Source of the DNA: Liolophura sinensis
Lineage: Eukaryota > Mollusca > Polyplacophora > Chitonida > Chitonidae
Direction of reading: 5' to 3'
Assembly (NCBI RefSeq): GCF_032854445.1
Contig: NC_088297.1
Coordinates: 18,797,127 to 18,861,126, forward strand
Length of the DNA stretch: 64,000 nucleotides
Shown one piece after another: positions 45,801 to 57,200 of the stretch. The translations under genes were made by a program, and so were the position numbers. Each line of letters starts with the position of its first letter. Positions within the stretch are counted from its first letter, which is position 1. The notes beneath the pieces were generated by a model. That model was given only the letters and a program-made list of their open reading frames with translations. It was not told the DNA's origin and did no database searches.

Positions 45801-48800
45801 TAGTAATATTGTCAGGTGGGTGACAACAACATCCTAAACAAACCAAACCATATTCCTCACATGGAGTGATGGCGTCATCCTCAGTATTGTGATCATGTGG
45901 TTAAGTATGGCACCCTGATCCCCGTGGGTAGTAATATTGTCAGGTGGGTGACAACAACATCCTTAACAAACCAAACCATATTCCTCACATGAAGTGAGGA
46001 CGTCATCCTCAGTATTGTGATCATGTGGTTAAGTATGGCACCCTGATCCCCGTGGGTAGTTATATTGTCAGGTGGGTGACAATAACATTTCCTAAACAAA
46101 CCAAACGATATTCCTCACATGGAGTGAGGACGTCATCCTCAGTATTGTGATCATGTGGTTAAGTATGGCACCCTGATCCCCGTGGGTAATGATATTGTCA
46201 GGTGGGTGACAACAACATCCTAAACAAACCAAACCATATTCCTCACATGGAGTGAGGATGTCATCCTCAGTATTGTGATCATGTGGTTAAGTATGGCACC
46301 CTGATCCCCGTGGGAAATAACATTGTCAGGTGGGTGACCACAACATCCTTAACAAACCAAACCATATTCCTCACATGGAGTGAGGACGTCATCCTCAGTA
46401 TTGTGATCATGTGGTTAAGTATGGCACCCTGATCCCCGTGGGTAGTAATATTGTCAGGTGGGTGACAATAACATTTCCTAAACAAACCAAACCATATTCT
46501 TCACATGGAGTGAGGACGTCATCCTCAGTATTGTGATCATGTGGTTAAGTATGGCACCCTGATCCCCGTGGGTAATAATATTGTCAGGTGGGGGACAACA
46601 ACATCCTAAACAAACCAAACCATATTCCTCACATGGAGTGAGGACGTCATCCTCAGTATTGTGATCATGTGGTTAAGTATGGCACCCTGATCCCCGTGGG
46701 TAGTAATATTGTCAGGTGGGTGACAACAACATCCTAAACAAACCAAACCATATCCCTCACATGGAGTGAGGACGTCATCCTCAGTATTGTGATCATGTGG
46801 TTAAGTATGGCACCCTGATCCCCGTGGGTAATAATATTGTCAGGTGGGGGACAACAACATCCTTAACAAACCAAACCATATTCCTCACATGCAGTGAAGA
46901 CGTCATCTTCAGTATTGTGATCATGTGGTTAAGTATGGCACCCTGATCCCCGTGGGAAATAACATTGTCAGGTGGGTGACTACAACATCCTTAACAAACC
47001 AAACCATATTCCTCACATGCAGTGAAGACGTCATCTTCAGTATTGTGATCATGTGGTTAAGTATGGCACCCTGATCCCCGTGGGAAATAACATTGTCAGG
47101 TGGGTGACTACAACATCCTTAACAAACCAAGCCATATTCCTCACATGGAGTGAGGACGTCATCCTCAGTATTGTGATCATGTGGTTAAGTATGGCACCCT
47201 GATCCCCGTGGGTAATAACATTGTCAGGTGGGGGACAACAACATCCTAAACAAACCAAACCATATTCTTCACATGGAGTGAGGACGTCATCCTCAGTATT
47301 GTGATCATCTGGTTAAGTATGGCACCCTGATCCCCGTGGGTAGTAATATTGTCAGGTGGGTGACAACAACATCCTTAACAAACCAAACCATATCCCTCAC
47401 ATGCAGTGAAGACGTCATCCTCAGTATTGTGATCATGTGGTTAAGTATGGCACCCTGATCCCCGTGGGTAATAATATTGTCAGGTGGGGGACAACAACAT
47501 CCTAAACAAACCAAACCATATCCCTCACATGCAGCCAGGGCGTCATCCTCAGTATTGTGATCATGTGGTTAAGTATGGCACCCTGATCCCCGTGGGTAGT
47601 AATATTGTCAGGTTGGTGACAACAACATCCTAAACAAACCAAACCATATCCCTCACATGGAGTGAGGACGTCATCCTCAGTATTGTGATCATGTGGTTAA
47701 GTATGGCACCCTGATCCCCGTGGGTAATAATATTGTCAGGTGGGGGACAACAACATCCTAAACAAACCAAACCATATTCCTCACATGCAGTGAAGACGTC
47801 ATCCTCAGTATTGTGATCATGTGGTTAAGTATGGCACCCTGATCCCCGTGGGAAATAACATTGTCAGGTGGGTGAGAACAACATCCTAAACAAACCCAAC
47901 CATATTCCTCACATGCAGTGAAGACGTCATCCTCAGTATTGTGATCATGTGGTTAAGTATGGCACCCTGATCCCCGTGGGTAATAATATTGTCAGGTGGG
48001 TGACCACAACATCCTTAACAAACCAAACCATATTCTTCACATGCAGTGAAAACGTAACCCTCAGTATTGTGATCATGTCAGAACTGAAATCTTATTAACA
48101 CACGAGGACTGATGCACAACCAATTTTGTCACATTTTCCGACACATTTTCTCCTTTGGAATCACTCCAAAACTGGAAAACTACCGGAAAACATTAATTTC
48201 ATTTCACTTGAACGGTAATAATGACAAAAAGCTGTTGGCAGCAAATACTAGTAATTCGCCTCGGCATTCGTGTAACATTTTGCTCTCCTTGTTTCTTTTT
48301 TTGTGTGTGTGTTTTTCCAATCAACAGTCAAATGTTTAAAAACAGAGGCCGAGATACCGATGAGTTTTCTCATTTTCTCAGGATGCCAAATTGTACGCAA
48401 ATTCCTGTCTACTATTTCAGCTTGATTTGCGGAATTACGGTGTTTTCCACTGTTTTCTCATCTCTGGCCCTCTCACAACCTCATCTGTCTCAGTCCGGCA
48501 TCGTCGACATTCTCAAGGACAGCGGTCCGGCGAGTACAGGCCTGACCTTCATCTGGTGAGTTTCTTCTCCATCTAGTAATATGGTTATCTTAAAGTGAGT
48601 CTTACCTTCATCTTTGAATCTCACCTTCATCCGATGAGTGACCTTCATTTGATGAGCATGACATCCATTATACGGTTCTGACTTTCGTCTGATAAGGATG
48701 ACCTTCATAGTTTTGAATCTGACCTTCATCTGATGTGTTTGAACTTCATCTCATGAGTTTGACCTTCATCTCATGAGTTTGACCTATATACTCTTAGCCT

Positions 48801-51800
48801 GACGTTCCCTTCCTAAAACATCTGCTGAATCTGATCATGTGATAAATCTGACCCTCATTTGGTCTCTTTCTGACCTTCATGTGGTGAATCTGAACTTGTT
48901 TTCATCTGATGAGATTACATAATCTAATCAAGGCCTTGTGCAGTGAGCGGGTGTGTTCAGTGACGCCTTCTGCTACAAGTAGCCTGAATGAAGCCTTACC
49001 CACAGCGTCATGATTGGTGGTGGGTGAGGTAAATAGACTGTTACCCTGTTGGGCTGGTCTTTTGTCACATCCATGACGATCAATAATGCGCCGTGCATGA
49101 CACTGTCCATTGACCGAGTGCATTTGATGGTTGCACTCATCGTACACTGCACAGGCCAAATTAACGGATCATTTCGTAGATTGATAAAGAGCCTGGCTGC
49201 AAAGCTGACTGATAGTGCCCGTTTCGGAGAGCGTAGGTAGCTTTACGTAACATAACTACACTGACAACGCAGTACCTGCAACCATGGTTTGATTCCGTTC
49301 CAGTCTTAGTCAAATCTCACGTGCATTCACATGAATGTCTCATTTTTAATTATATTTCCGTCAATAAATCTCATTGTTTCACGTCTGTTGCAGGATCCCC
49401 GTGTTATTCTCCACGGTTGGGGTGTTTGGTCGCGTCTTAGCGGTGCTCTTCTTCCTCTGCCTCTCGTTTGCTGGGGTTACCTCCCTTATAGCGGGAATGG
49501 AGCTTAACGCTCACACTTTTTATGACTTTGGCAGTAAGTATAAGTGTTTCTTCTCAAACTGATAGTGTATTAATTAGCACTTCAGTATAGTTTTGTATAA
49601 TATTTTATGTTTTGCTCATTCAACGTTAAGAACATCATTGGGAGTACATGTACTTCCGTTTTGATTTGTAGCTAAGGAGTATTGTGTACGTACGATTAGG
49701 GTCTTAAATATACGTCGTATATTTTGTCGGAAGGCGATGTTAACTCTTAAAGAAAGATTCTACAACGTTCGTGACACTTTACACCATGTATGAAATGATT
49801 CTTCTCCGTCGTATAAGTGAAATATTCTTGAGTACGGCGTAAAACACCAATTAAATAAATCAAATTAGTGTATGAATTGAAATTGGTTGCCCCACGTTGT
49901 CCAAGTTTGCTTTTTGTGGTTTTATCCAAACTATGCTGAATACCCATAAGGCGATGCTTATTAAGTTTGTATTAGCCTGAAGTTTGACAAGTAAACGTCT
50001 CTTTTTATCCTCAGCGAGTGTAGTCAGTAGCTCTAATATTCAAGATCTCTGTGCTATAATTCTCTATTGCGTAGTGTGTAAGTGAGTATTTTCCATTCAG
50101 GTATGCGAAAACTGTATAAGCTTATCTGGGTCGTTATCATTTGCCATAATTCTTATGAATTTATTGATTAAAACTGTAAAATTAAATAACCATGGCTCTC
50201 ACTTGTTCATCCGCAACAATATTGTTGTCGCCTCTGCAGATAGGCTCCGGACAAAGAGGTCGCACGCTCGAATACAGTTCGCGCCAGTTAAGCTCCGGTC
50301 TGAAGGGAGGATGTTTGTTGGATGTCTGGAGGGGCGGTACACCACGGACACACCGATCAGTCGTTAAAGTGAAGGACATTTTTTTAAATCAATTAATCAG
50401 CCAATAAATGTGTCATGATCAAGCATTTTGCTTTCAGTTCCTCGGAGATATGGAATGCCAATTTCCGTCGTGCTACTTTTTCTGGGCGGATTAGCTTCTG
50501 CCTTGGACATAAACTTTTTGACCAGTCAGGACTTCGTGTGGGGATTTGCTCTCATCGTCAACGGGATGTTTTTACAATTTCTCGTCATTTATTTCGGATC
50601 ATCTCGATACCGGGAATATGTCGTCAACCGGTATGGACTGGACGACTGGAACCTTCCGTTCATTTGGGAGATAACCGTCAAGTGAGTGGAATTTACATTT
50701 AAAACCAGATCAAAACTTTATATACCAATTATCCTCATTCTCTGCTGCAAATCTTTGATAAATGACGTTTCACTCCGGGCACATCGGTTTCTTCCACTGA
50801 TATCACCCAACCCCCACCCACCGTCGTACAAGTGAGGAAATCTTAAGCGCAATTTTGTTTTGGAAGTTTCAGTATTATAATGAATGGTCAATGTACATTG
50901 TTTAAAACAGTATAAATTTTACATGTCTCATTCTGTGTACATTTTCCTGGTCATGTCATTGTATATGCTGTAATACAGACCCAGCATTTACCAACATGAA
51001 TTCATTATTCAAGATTTTCTTTTGGCCAGTCAAATAATATCTTTTCTTCCTCACAGGTATACAGAACTTGTCAGATATTCACCACTTTTCTGAAAATCTT
51101 AAATAAATAAACACCAATAAGTCATTTACTCAATCAATTCATTTATGAAAAGTTATCAGAATGCATGCTCACTAAATTAAAGAACACATGAATCAACTAT
51201 AGTATAATTTATGCATAACAGCTCGAACGTTTTTTACCTCACTGAAGTTAGATTCAGTAGACACTCCTCGTATACGCCGTCCATACAAGATCCGAAGTTA
51301 GCTATGCATACTTTCAGTTTATCTGATGACCCTACTTTAAAAAAAAACATAAATGTGTGAAGTGAAGAAGAACCGACTTCACTTCTTCATACATACATTA
51401 TAAAAAAATTCGATTGGTCCGCGGACGGGATGGAAATTGACGTTGCTGTAAATCTAGTATCAGGGTGTCCTTTCATCATACTTGTAAGGAGAGCCAGTTA
51501 GATGTCAGTTCATTGAGTTGGAAACATTGTCCATTGAAAACGAATGGAGACAACGTGTAGATTTTCCTGTCTGATCAAATCATTTCGAAGCCTTCCGACC
51601 TTTACACTTTCGTATGGGACGTTGCACTCTTTGCGTATGTGTGCTCTTATAACTGTAAGATTTTACGCAAACATTGTAAAGTAACCATGCACACAACCTC
51701 TATGTTGTTCCGCAGCATGGCCTGGGTTTAACTTAGCATTTATTTGTTATTTGATTTGTATTTTACACCGTACTCAAGAATATTTCACTTATACGACGGT

Positions 51801-52885
51801 GGTCAGCATTATGGTGGGAGGAAACCGGGCCGAGCCCGGGGGAAACTCACGGCCATCAGGTTGCTGGAGGCCTTCCAACGTACGGCTGGAGAGGATGCTA
51901 CAGAGGCCCCCGCATGACTTGGCGGGAAGAATTCCACATGCGATCCTTTTGTAGTAAGAACATAATACTGGATTATCTTTATTTCATTGATGCTTACGGT
52001 TTGCATCGATCTCATCAACCACAGATTCCAGGAAAAATTCATGAGCTAAACATAGAAAGACGTTTTATTTTTTAGATTTGTTGCTCCCATAGAGGCTTTG
52101 GCACTAATGATCTGGTGGGCAGTAGACCTGATCACGTCAGAGGCGAGAAACGGCCAGAAGTGGTACGAGTTCGGTACTGAGACGTTCATCACCACCATTA
52201 CACAGGTTTGTGTTATATTCTTTGCTTTTTTTGTTTGCATTAAATATACTTTGTTAGAAGCATCACAATGTTATAAAATTATCGAACTAACTTCGATGAA
52301 GAATTTATTTTTATCACCCCCTTTAATATATGTATGTTGGTATGTTTGGGGTTTAACGTCGCACTTAACGTCATATGACGAAGAGGAGCCATTAGAGGTG
52401 TGTACATATATTGTGTCTTCCGCCACTGAAGTATCATGCCGAAGACACCAGACATGACACCCCACTTAGTCACATTATACTGACACCGGGCCAACCAGTC
52501 ATGTTTCTTTCCTCTAACCTCTCAGTGTTGAGCGCCATGCGAGGCAGCAACAAGTACCATTTTTAAGGTCTGTGGTCTGACCGGTTTTATCCTGGTTTGA
52601 TTCTGGAATCTACCGAAATCGAGACCGTCACTCCAACCAATAGCGCGCCGAAGCGGTCACCCCTTGCAATGTATTATAGTTAAGATTTCCGTTCGTACTT
52701 TTCAGTGGTTGGGAGTCATGGTTGTCATGGTTATTTTGAACGTCATCATTCTGTGTGTTAAACCCCGTTGGTTCAAACCGGCCAGCGAACGTCCTTTGGA
52801 AATCAGCTACGATACGTCCTTCAAAACATACGATTCCTTAACACAACGGGAGACAAATTTCGGGAATTCGGAAGGCCGGAGATGA
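39614..52885 (+). CDS. NSS-B: intact sodium:neurotransmitter symporter family transporter
   Basis: Ten coding exons are 39614-39815, 40083-40266, 41240-41354, 41927-42128, 42984-43146, 48421-48555, 49394-49533, 50438-50681, 52076-52205 and 52706-52885. They join in frame to 564 codons plus stop. The LeuT-fold signatures are in order: TM1 GTGNIWRFP (residues 49-57), TM2 PMLLIEYTMGRY, TM3 YSVVLGWCFYYTYY, the TM6 glycine-rich DTGAGMGMMITYASYM, and TM8 FAGVTS with T363-S364 at the sodium-2 position. The wording resembles prokaryotic-type NSS proteins more than classical SLC6A transporters. The substrate cannot be inferred. The start at 39614 (MKLTAVQ) matches the paralogue; an upstream in-frame ATG at 39548 is the alternative. 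Confidence 0.92.
40083..40266 (+). CDS. NSS-B exon 2: TM2
   Basis: 184 nt between acceptor TTTCAG and donor GTAAGA. It encodes GLVFLMVWVLFLFLWSIPML, LIEYTMGRY and a WCGAWVSFVPF segment entering TM3. Confidence 0.92.
40292..40432 (-). repeat. S1 SINE, lacks head
   Basis: Tail, 3' domain and body to CAGGTTGCTGGAAGACC, in NSS-B intron 2. A further scrap of tail lies at 40516-40545. Confidence 0.8.
41143..41217 (+). repeat. S1 3' remnant
   Basis: ATAATGCTGTCCGCCGTC and CGTAAAACAC with an AATAAATAAA tail; a central deletion removes the rest of the 3' domain. Confidence 0.6.
41240..41354 (+). CDS. NSS-B exon 3: TM3 and extracellular loop
   Basis: 115 nt. It encodes SYYSVVLGWCFYYTYYCIGY and a short loop ending FDDFAV, far shorter than the large glycosylated loop 2 of monoamine transporters. 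Confidence 0.92.
41465..41720 (-). repeat. S1-like copy, strongly diverged
   Basis: A tail-like start and AGAGCTGGATTTGAACCTGC with GTAACGGCGCTGG near the end preserve S1 order. Confidence 0.5.
41927..42128 (+). CDS. NSS-B exon 4: TM4-TM5
   Basis: 202 nt. It encodes SIAILIAGVSVIRGVKTIEK and VNLFLVPLFLLIVLFTFTW; ends at a TPSW motif, donor GTAAGT. Confidence 0.92.
42650..42785 (+). repeat. S1 SINE, 5'-truncated, with 13-bp TSD
   Basis: AAATGTGGAGGTC occurs at 42637-42649 and 42786-42798, flanking an S1 3' half exactly. It is a recent insertion in NSS-B intron 4. Confidence 0.9.
42984..43146 (+). CDS. NSS-B exon 5: TM6 and start of TM7
   Basis: 163 nt. It encodes DPRVWVDAISQNAFDTGAG, MGMMITYASYMTR and VVKYGTLIPVGNNIV. 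Its last 47 nt and donor (CAG then GTGGGTGA) are the seed of the tandem array in the following intron. Confidence 0.93.
43433..43575 (-). repeat. S1 SINE, 3' half, with TSD
   Basis: GACACAGCTA flanks it at 43423-43432 and 43576-43585. It separates NSS-B exon 5 from the array derived from that exon. Confidence 0.88.
43665..48078 (+). repeat. Tandem array of about 34 units of 128-130 bp derived from the NSS-B exon 5 donor junction
   Basis: Each unit contains GTGGTTAAGTATGGCACCCT and the rest of the last 47 nt of exon 5, then CAG and a GT donor (mostly GTGGGTGA, also GTTGGTGA or GTGGGGGA). About 35 nt of the original intron start follow, then about 45 nt not found next to the real exon. Unit starts such as 43714, 43842 and 47946 give the period. 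Homogeneity is high, so the array is young or homogenised. It fills intron 5 of an otherwise intact gene. Confidence 0.95.
48421..48555 (+). CDS. NSS-B exon 6: TM7
   Basis: 135 nt. It encodes LICGITVFSTVFSSLAL and the conserved DSGPASTGLTFIW. It lies beyond a 5.3 kb intron filled mostly by the tandem array. Confidence 0.92.
48546..48914 (+). repeat. Degenerate repeat of about 20 bp resembling the NSS-B exon 6 donor junction
   Basis: About 16 units of the form TGACCTTCATCTGATGAGTT follow the exon end CTGACCTTCATCTG and donor GTGAGTTT. In most units the donor G has become A or the sequence is otherwise lost. Confidence 0.7.
49394..49533 (+). CDS. NSS-B exon 7: TM8
   Basis: 140 nt. It encodes LFSTVGVFGRVLAVLFFLCL and SFAGVTSLIAGMELN, with the TS pair of the sodium-2 site. 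Confidence 0.93.
49802..49866 (+). repeat. S1 3' end
   Basis: CGTCGTATAAGTGAAATATT to CACCAATTAAATAAAT. Confidence 0.75.
50438..50681 (+). CDS. NSS-B exon 8: TM9-TM10
   Basis: 244 nt. It encodes ISVVLLFLGGLASALDINFL and DFVWGFALIVNGMFLQFLVI plus a polar loop. Confidence 0.93.
51735..51905 (-). repeat. S1 SINE, lacks head
   Basis: Tail, 3' domain, GGAAACCGGGCCGAGCCCGG body, to a CTGGAGAGGATGC end, in NSS-B intron 8. Confidence 0.8.
52076..52205 (+). CDS. NSS-B exon 9
   Basis: It encodes FVAPIEALALMIWWAVDLI and the TFITTITQ segment, ending in phase 0 before an intron that NSS-A lacks. Confidence 0.9.
52338..52655 (-). repeat. S2 SINE, nearly full length, probable TSD
   Basis: GGGGTTTAACGTCGCACTTA through GTTGAGCGCCATGCGAGGCA to a GCGCCGAAGCGGTC end match the S2 copy at 57.1 kb in order. 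TCACCCC occurs at both edges. It makes up most of the 500-bp intron 9 of NSS-B. Confidence 0.75.
52706..52885 (+). CDS. NSS-B exon 10: last TM and tail
   Basis: Acceptor TTTTCAG precedes WLGVMVVMVILNVIILCV, a membrane segment, then a cytoplasmic tail with a stop at 52883-52885. Confidence 0.9.
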   Translation, partial: WLGVMVVMVILNVIILCVKPRWFKPASERPLEISYDTSFKTYDSLTQRETNFGNSEGRR

Positions 52886-54242
52886 TGATGAGTTGTTACC
52901 CTTGAGTTGAGCAGTCATTCAACATGGATTCAACTGGATCTCGAAATTGATACAACTTTGACCAAAGACGTTTCCATGTACATTTTGACTAACAATGGCT
53001 TGTCAGTTGTCTCCCTTTCTCGAAAGTGTCTCGTTGTTTGTTTATGCAATTACTCTAAAATTAAGGGCCAAGACTGACATTTGCCAGTGGACATTTTTTC
53101 TAGCCAGACTATTTTGAAGACGTCCAAACTGTTTGGAGTAAACATTGGGATTCCTGATCTTGTTGAATCTTTGGCTTTGTGACTCAGTGTTATATCTATC
53201 GTAATGTTTTGCTATGATTAGTCACTTTGCTTTTTCAGTAAATGAGAAATCGTATATAATCATTTCCGTTTTCTGTTGACTATGTATATAATGTTGCCTC
53301 AGCAATATGAAGTGGTATCCAAGGAAAGGAGACAAGAAATATGAAACAATTGCTGGTGCTAAATTTTAAAAACATCCTTGTTATTTATTGTTGTTATAAT
53401 GATATAAATATAGCACTTTATATCATGTACATATATGTATTTGTATGTATTTGGTCTGTTACAATAATTATCGGTATTCATTGAATACAAGCGCAAAATA
53501 TACGCCCGAGGACTCCTGGCACATGTGTTTCGGGTTTGGTGCGGACATTGTCGCACTTACTTTATACGTAAGACTGGATCCACGAAGTGCTCGCTGGCCT
53601 CGTAGAATCTCGTTTGTTTCGCGTTACCGGCATGACGCTTAGCGGACAGTCTGTTAGAAATAATTGTCCAGACAAAGCTCGTGCGATCGTTTAGGTGGTT
53701 TTTGTATGAAGCCCTTTGATTTATTTATTTATTTATTTCTTTGTCTGATTGATTTTTTACATCGTAATCAAGAACATTTCACTTATACGACAGTGGCCAG
53801 CAATATGGTGGGAGGAAACCTACGACCATCCGCGGACAAACCTTCGTCCCTATAGGAACGGAGATGCGGGTGGTCGTTAAAATGTTACTTGTCAGAGATG
53901 ACACATCGATGGCTATGAATGACGCATAATAGACGTAGCCTGTCGCTATAACCCTGTGTTCAGATTGCTAAATACGATCTTCAAGCTGTAAAGAAAAGAA
54001 GCACAAAAACTATTTCTTCACACAGTGACCCACTGACGGACAAATGGATGAACGTACTGATGAACTAACAGACAGGGCATAAACGTATTTTCCCACTCAC
54101 CACACAACTTCCGTTTCCGGGAGGGGCTAACAACTAATCGGTATTCTGGCAGAATTAATCAACAAACTACCTGCATATTAAGTGATGACTCACAGTATCA
54201 AGCATCCGGCTGAAGAAAACACACATTTTCATGCAAATACAT
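52886..54242. other. NSS-B 3' flank and spacer to the RLC gene
   Basis: No exon seen and no canonical AATAAA noticed close to the NSS-B stop. A segment at about 53905-53975 resembles 16825-16890 (both with ATGGC(T/C)AT(A/G)AATGACGC), a further dispersed repeat. Confidence 0.5.
53717..53875 (-). repeat. S1 SINE with internal deletion
   Basis: Tail, 3' domain and a shortened body (GGTGGGAGGAAACCTACGAC), in the spacer between convergent NSS-B and RLC genes. Confidence 0.75.
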
Positions 54243-57200
54243 ATTTATTTCAACAATATAGTGCAACAATTATTAGTAACACGAGTACATACATTTGTCA
54301 CTTGGTCCCTGTGAAAGTGTAAATATAGCAAACAGTTGCTTTTCAAACTACATGCAGACACGCTAAACAGGGGCAGATAACTCTCAATGACGTGGGTCAA
54401 TCCGGACATAATAGAAGGAGATTTATGTGAGATCGTAGAGCGTTGCTTTATAACACTGCATCTCTTCCAGGCGTGGTAAAGAATTTTCCAACGTCTCCTC
54501 ATTTTGATATGTGTTTCCTAATACCTGTGGGCAGACTTTCGTCTGAAATTTTGGCCTTTTAAAGGAATCTTTGAAACGTTATACCCATCAGTGAGATATA
54601 TTGCACAACTAAGTCCGGTTTTACCATTTTAGCTAATAAAGTTTAAGCACGTTTCAAGTGCCAAATTTTCTCGCGGTAAGATCGAAATAAAATGTATATA
54701 GCTTAATCTCTGCAAAACCCTCACAATGCATCGCGAATCTCGTAAGTAAAATTATTACACAACAAACTAAAAACTGCCGGTTGCAGTTCCGTTTCACAGC
54801 GACAACTGTCAGCTTGCAGCCTACTTAAGCATCGAACTCTGTCGACAGCAATCTAATTTCACTGTGGAAAGTTGTTATTTACCGCCTACTTTCCCCATTA
54901 ACGACTCAACAGCTACAGTCCAATCTCCACACAAGAAACGAACGAACTTTACTTCTACACCTGTCAATCATGCATCACTAGGACAGCCCCTCACTTTTGT
55001 GCCTCCTCCTCTTTATCTTTATTCCCGTGTTTTATCATACGGGTAAACTCCATGTAGTCGAAGCGACCATCTTTGATCGGTGCCACGTGGAAGAGCTCGT
55101 CGATCATATCCTCAGACCATCTATCACCCATTGTCATCATCTTGTCCTTTAGAAATTCCTCATCTATCGCTCCTGAGAAAAGAACAAAACATCAATGCAT
55201 CAAAGGGGTCAAAATATTGCTCTTTTGTGACAAACCAGCATAGGGGTAATGGTCTGGACGATCCGCGGGCATGTACTTGACAGCATATATGTGCGTTACC
55301 CAGAGGTCGCTGGTTTAAAAGCTTAGGGTTACTTGTACATCCAGCCCCCACCCAACCCCGACAGAATAATAACCACTATTGAACTGTTAGAAGTGTCATG
55401 TAACATTACCTGTATAAAAATATTTTTGATGGTTTTACAAGATCGATTGTAATTCATCAAGTTAAAGTATATCACCTTATCTGATAAGCTGACATTCATT
55501 AGTCGCTAGATTCCATGGAGGTAATTTAGCTAGCTCAGTTAATTCGGCTGAGACATTATGTTAAGGAGTTAATTTGTCAACCTTATTTTGGGCAGGGCGG
55601 TTCTCTCCACCCACAAAACTGGTCCATTAAAAAGTGAAAAGCCATTGTGTGTGGCGAAAAAACACTCAAAAACAATCAAAAAAATAAATGAATATCTTCC
55701 ATGCATTCATGACGTTGCATTTGCTTACCTACGTTGAAGTCATCAAAGCATGAGAATGCATTCCTGATGACGTCCTCGGGATCAGTACCAGTCAGTTTCT
55801 CCTCGAACAATGTAATGAACATGGTGAAATTGAGGGGTCCGGGGGCCTCATTGACCATCTGATCCAGCTCCTGGGCCCCGGGATCCTTCCCCAGGGAGCG
55901 GAGCGTCTCCTGAAGGTCATCTCGGTCAATAAACCCATCTTGGTTCTGATCGATCATAGCGAACACCTCCTGAAAGAAAAAAGAATGCACTTCAACACGG
56001 ATGTAAGTAAGAGGCTGAAAACCCTGCCCACTGACATAATAATACAGAAGCGGCATCAGCATGTAAATGTAAAGGTTTCACCAATTTTTGACCTTCTTTC
56101 CGGGAACTTTGTCAGGTGACTAACCAATTTAAGTTAATTAATATATGAATGCTATATACAGCGGAATGCTTAGATGTGTGGAGGTTTATAAGCTGTCCAT
56201 TATGGCACCCTAGCCTATTACATGTAGTTAGCGGGCTCTTCAGCACAATGACTCAGTATCTTCTTACCACTGCCGTATTGTATAAGTAAAAGACCAATCA
56301 AGTATATAAATAAATATTATAGCTCTGGAAGCAGTCAGCTATGGTTATTGTCACCATGGAGTTCAACATAGTGTGAACATACAAATCACATAAAAACAAT
56401 GCAATGGGACCAGATATTAAGTTTAGCCCACTAGAAGAATCCTGGTTTATGCAGGAATACAACACAATAAAGACGTACAGCATAGTGAGAAAAACCAAAG
56501 CAGCGACGACAGTGTGATAGACGTACAGCATAGAGAGATAAACAACGGAGCAGCGACGACAGTGTGATAGACGTACAGCATAGAGAGAAAAACCAGAGCA
56601 GCAACGACAGTGTGATAGACGTACAGCATAGAGAGAAAACCCAAAAAAGCGACGACAGTGTGATAGGCGTACAGCATAGAGAGAAAAACCAGAGCAGCAA
56701 CGACAGTGTGATAGACGTACAGCATAGAGAGAAAAACCAAAGAAGCGACGACAGTGTGATAGGCGTACAGCATAGAGAATAAAACCAGAGCAGCGACGAC
56801 AGTGTGATAGGCGTACAGCATAGAGAGTAAAACCAGAACAGTGACAACAGTGTGATAGACGTACAGCATAGAGAGAAAAACCAGAGCAGCGACGACAGTG
56901 TGATAGACATACAGCATAGAGAAAAAAACCAAAGAAGCGACGACAGTGTGATAGGCGTACAGCATAGAAAGAAAAACCAAAGAAGCGACGACTCAAATGA
57001 TGACTCAAAATCAACTGATGGTCACACGTAACCAGTGAAATACATTCTCTTGTCTGTTTACCTCAGTAAGGGTGAGTGAGTGCATGGGGTTTAACGTCGT
57101 ACTCAACAATTTTGAGCCATATGACGACGAAGGAATCATTAGGGTGCATGTACGTGTAATGTGCCTCCTTGTTGCAGGACGGATTTCCACCGCTCTTTTA

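Noticed and set aside
44101-47514. Repeated 68-70 codon minus-strand frames across the 128-bp array
   Set aside because: They are the same antisense reading of the array unit, start at an arbitrary ATG and lack any domain; the sense strand matches a real exon.
43665-48078. CRISPR array
   Set aside because: The units are 128 bp with no unique spacers and lie in a eukaryotic intron.
56298-57014. Overlapping minus-strand frames of up to 238 codons with a 16-residue hydrophobic repeat
   Set aside because: A 48-bp minisatellite keeps all frames open; the periodicity explains the length and there is no homology.
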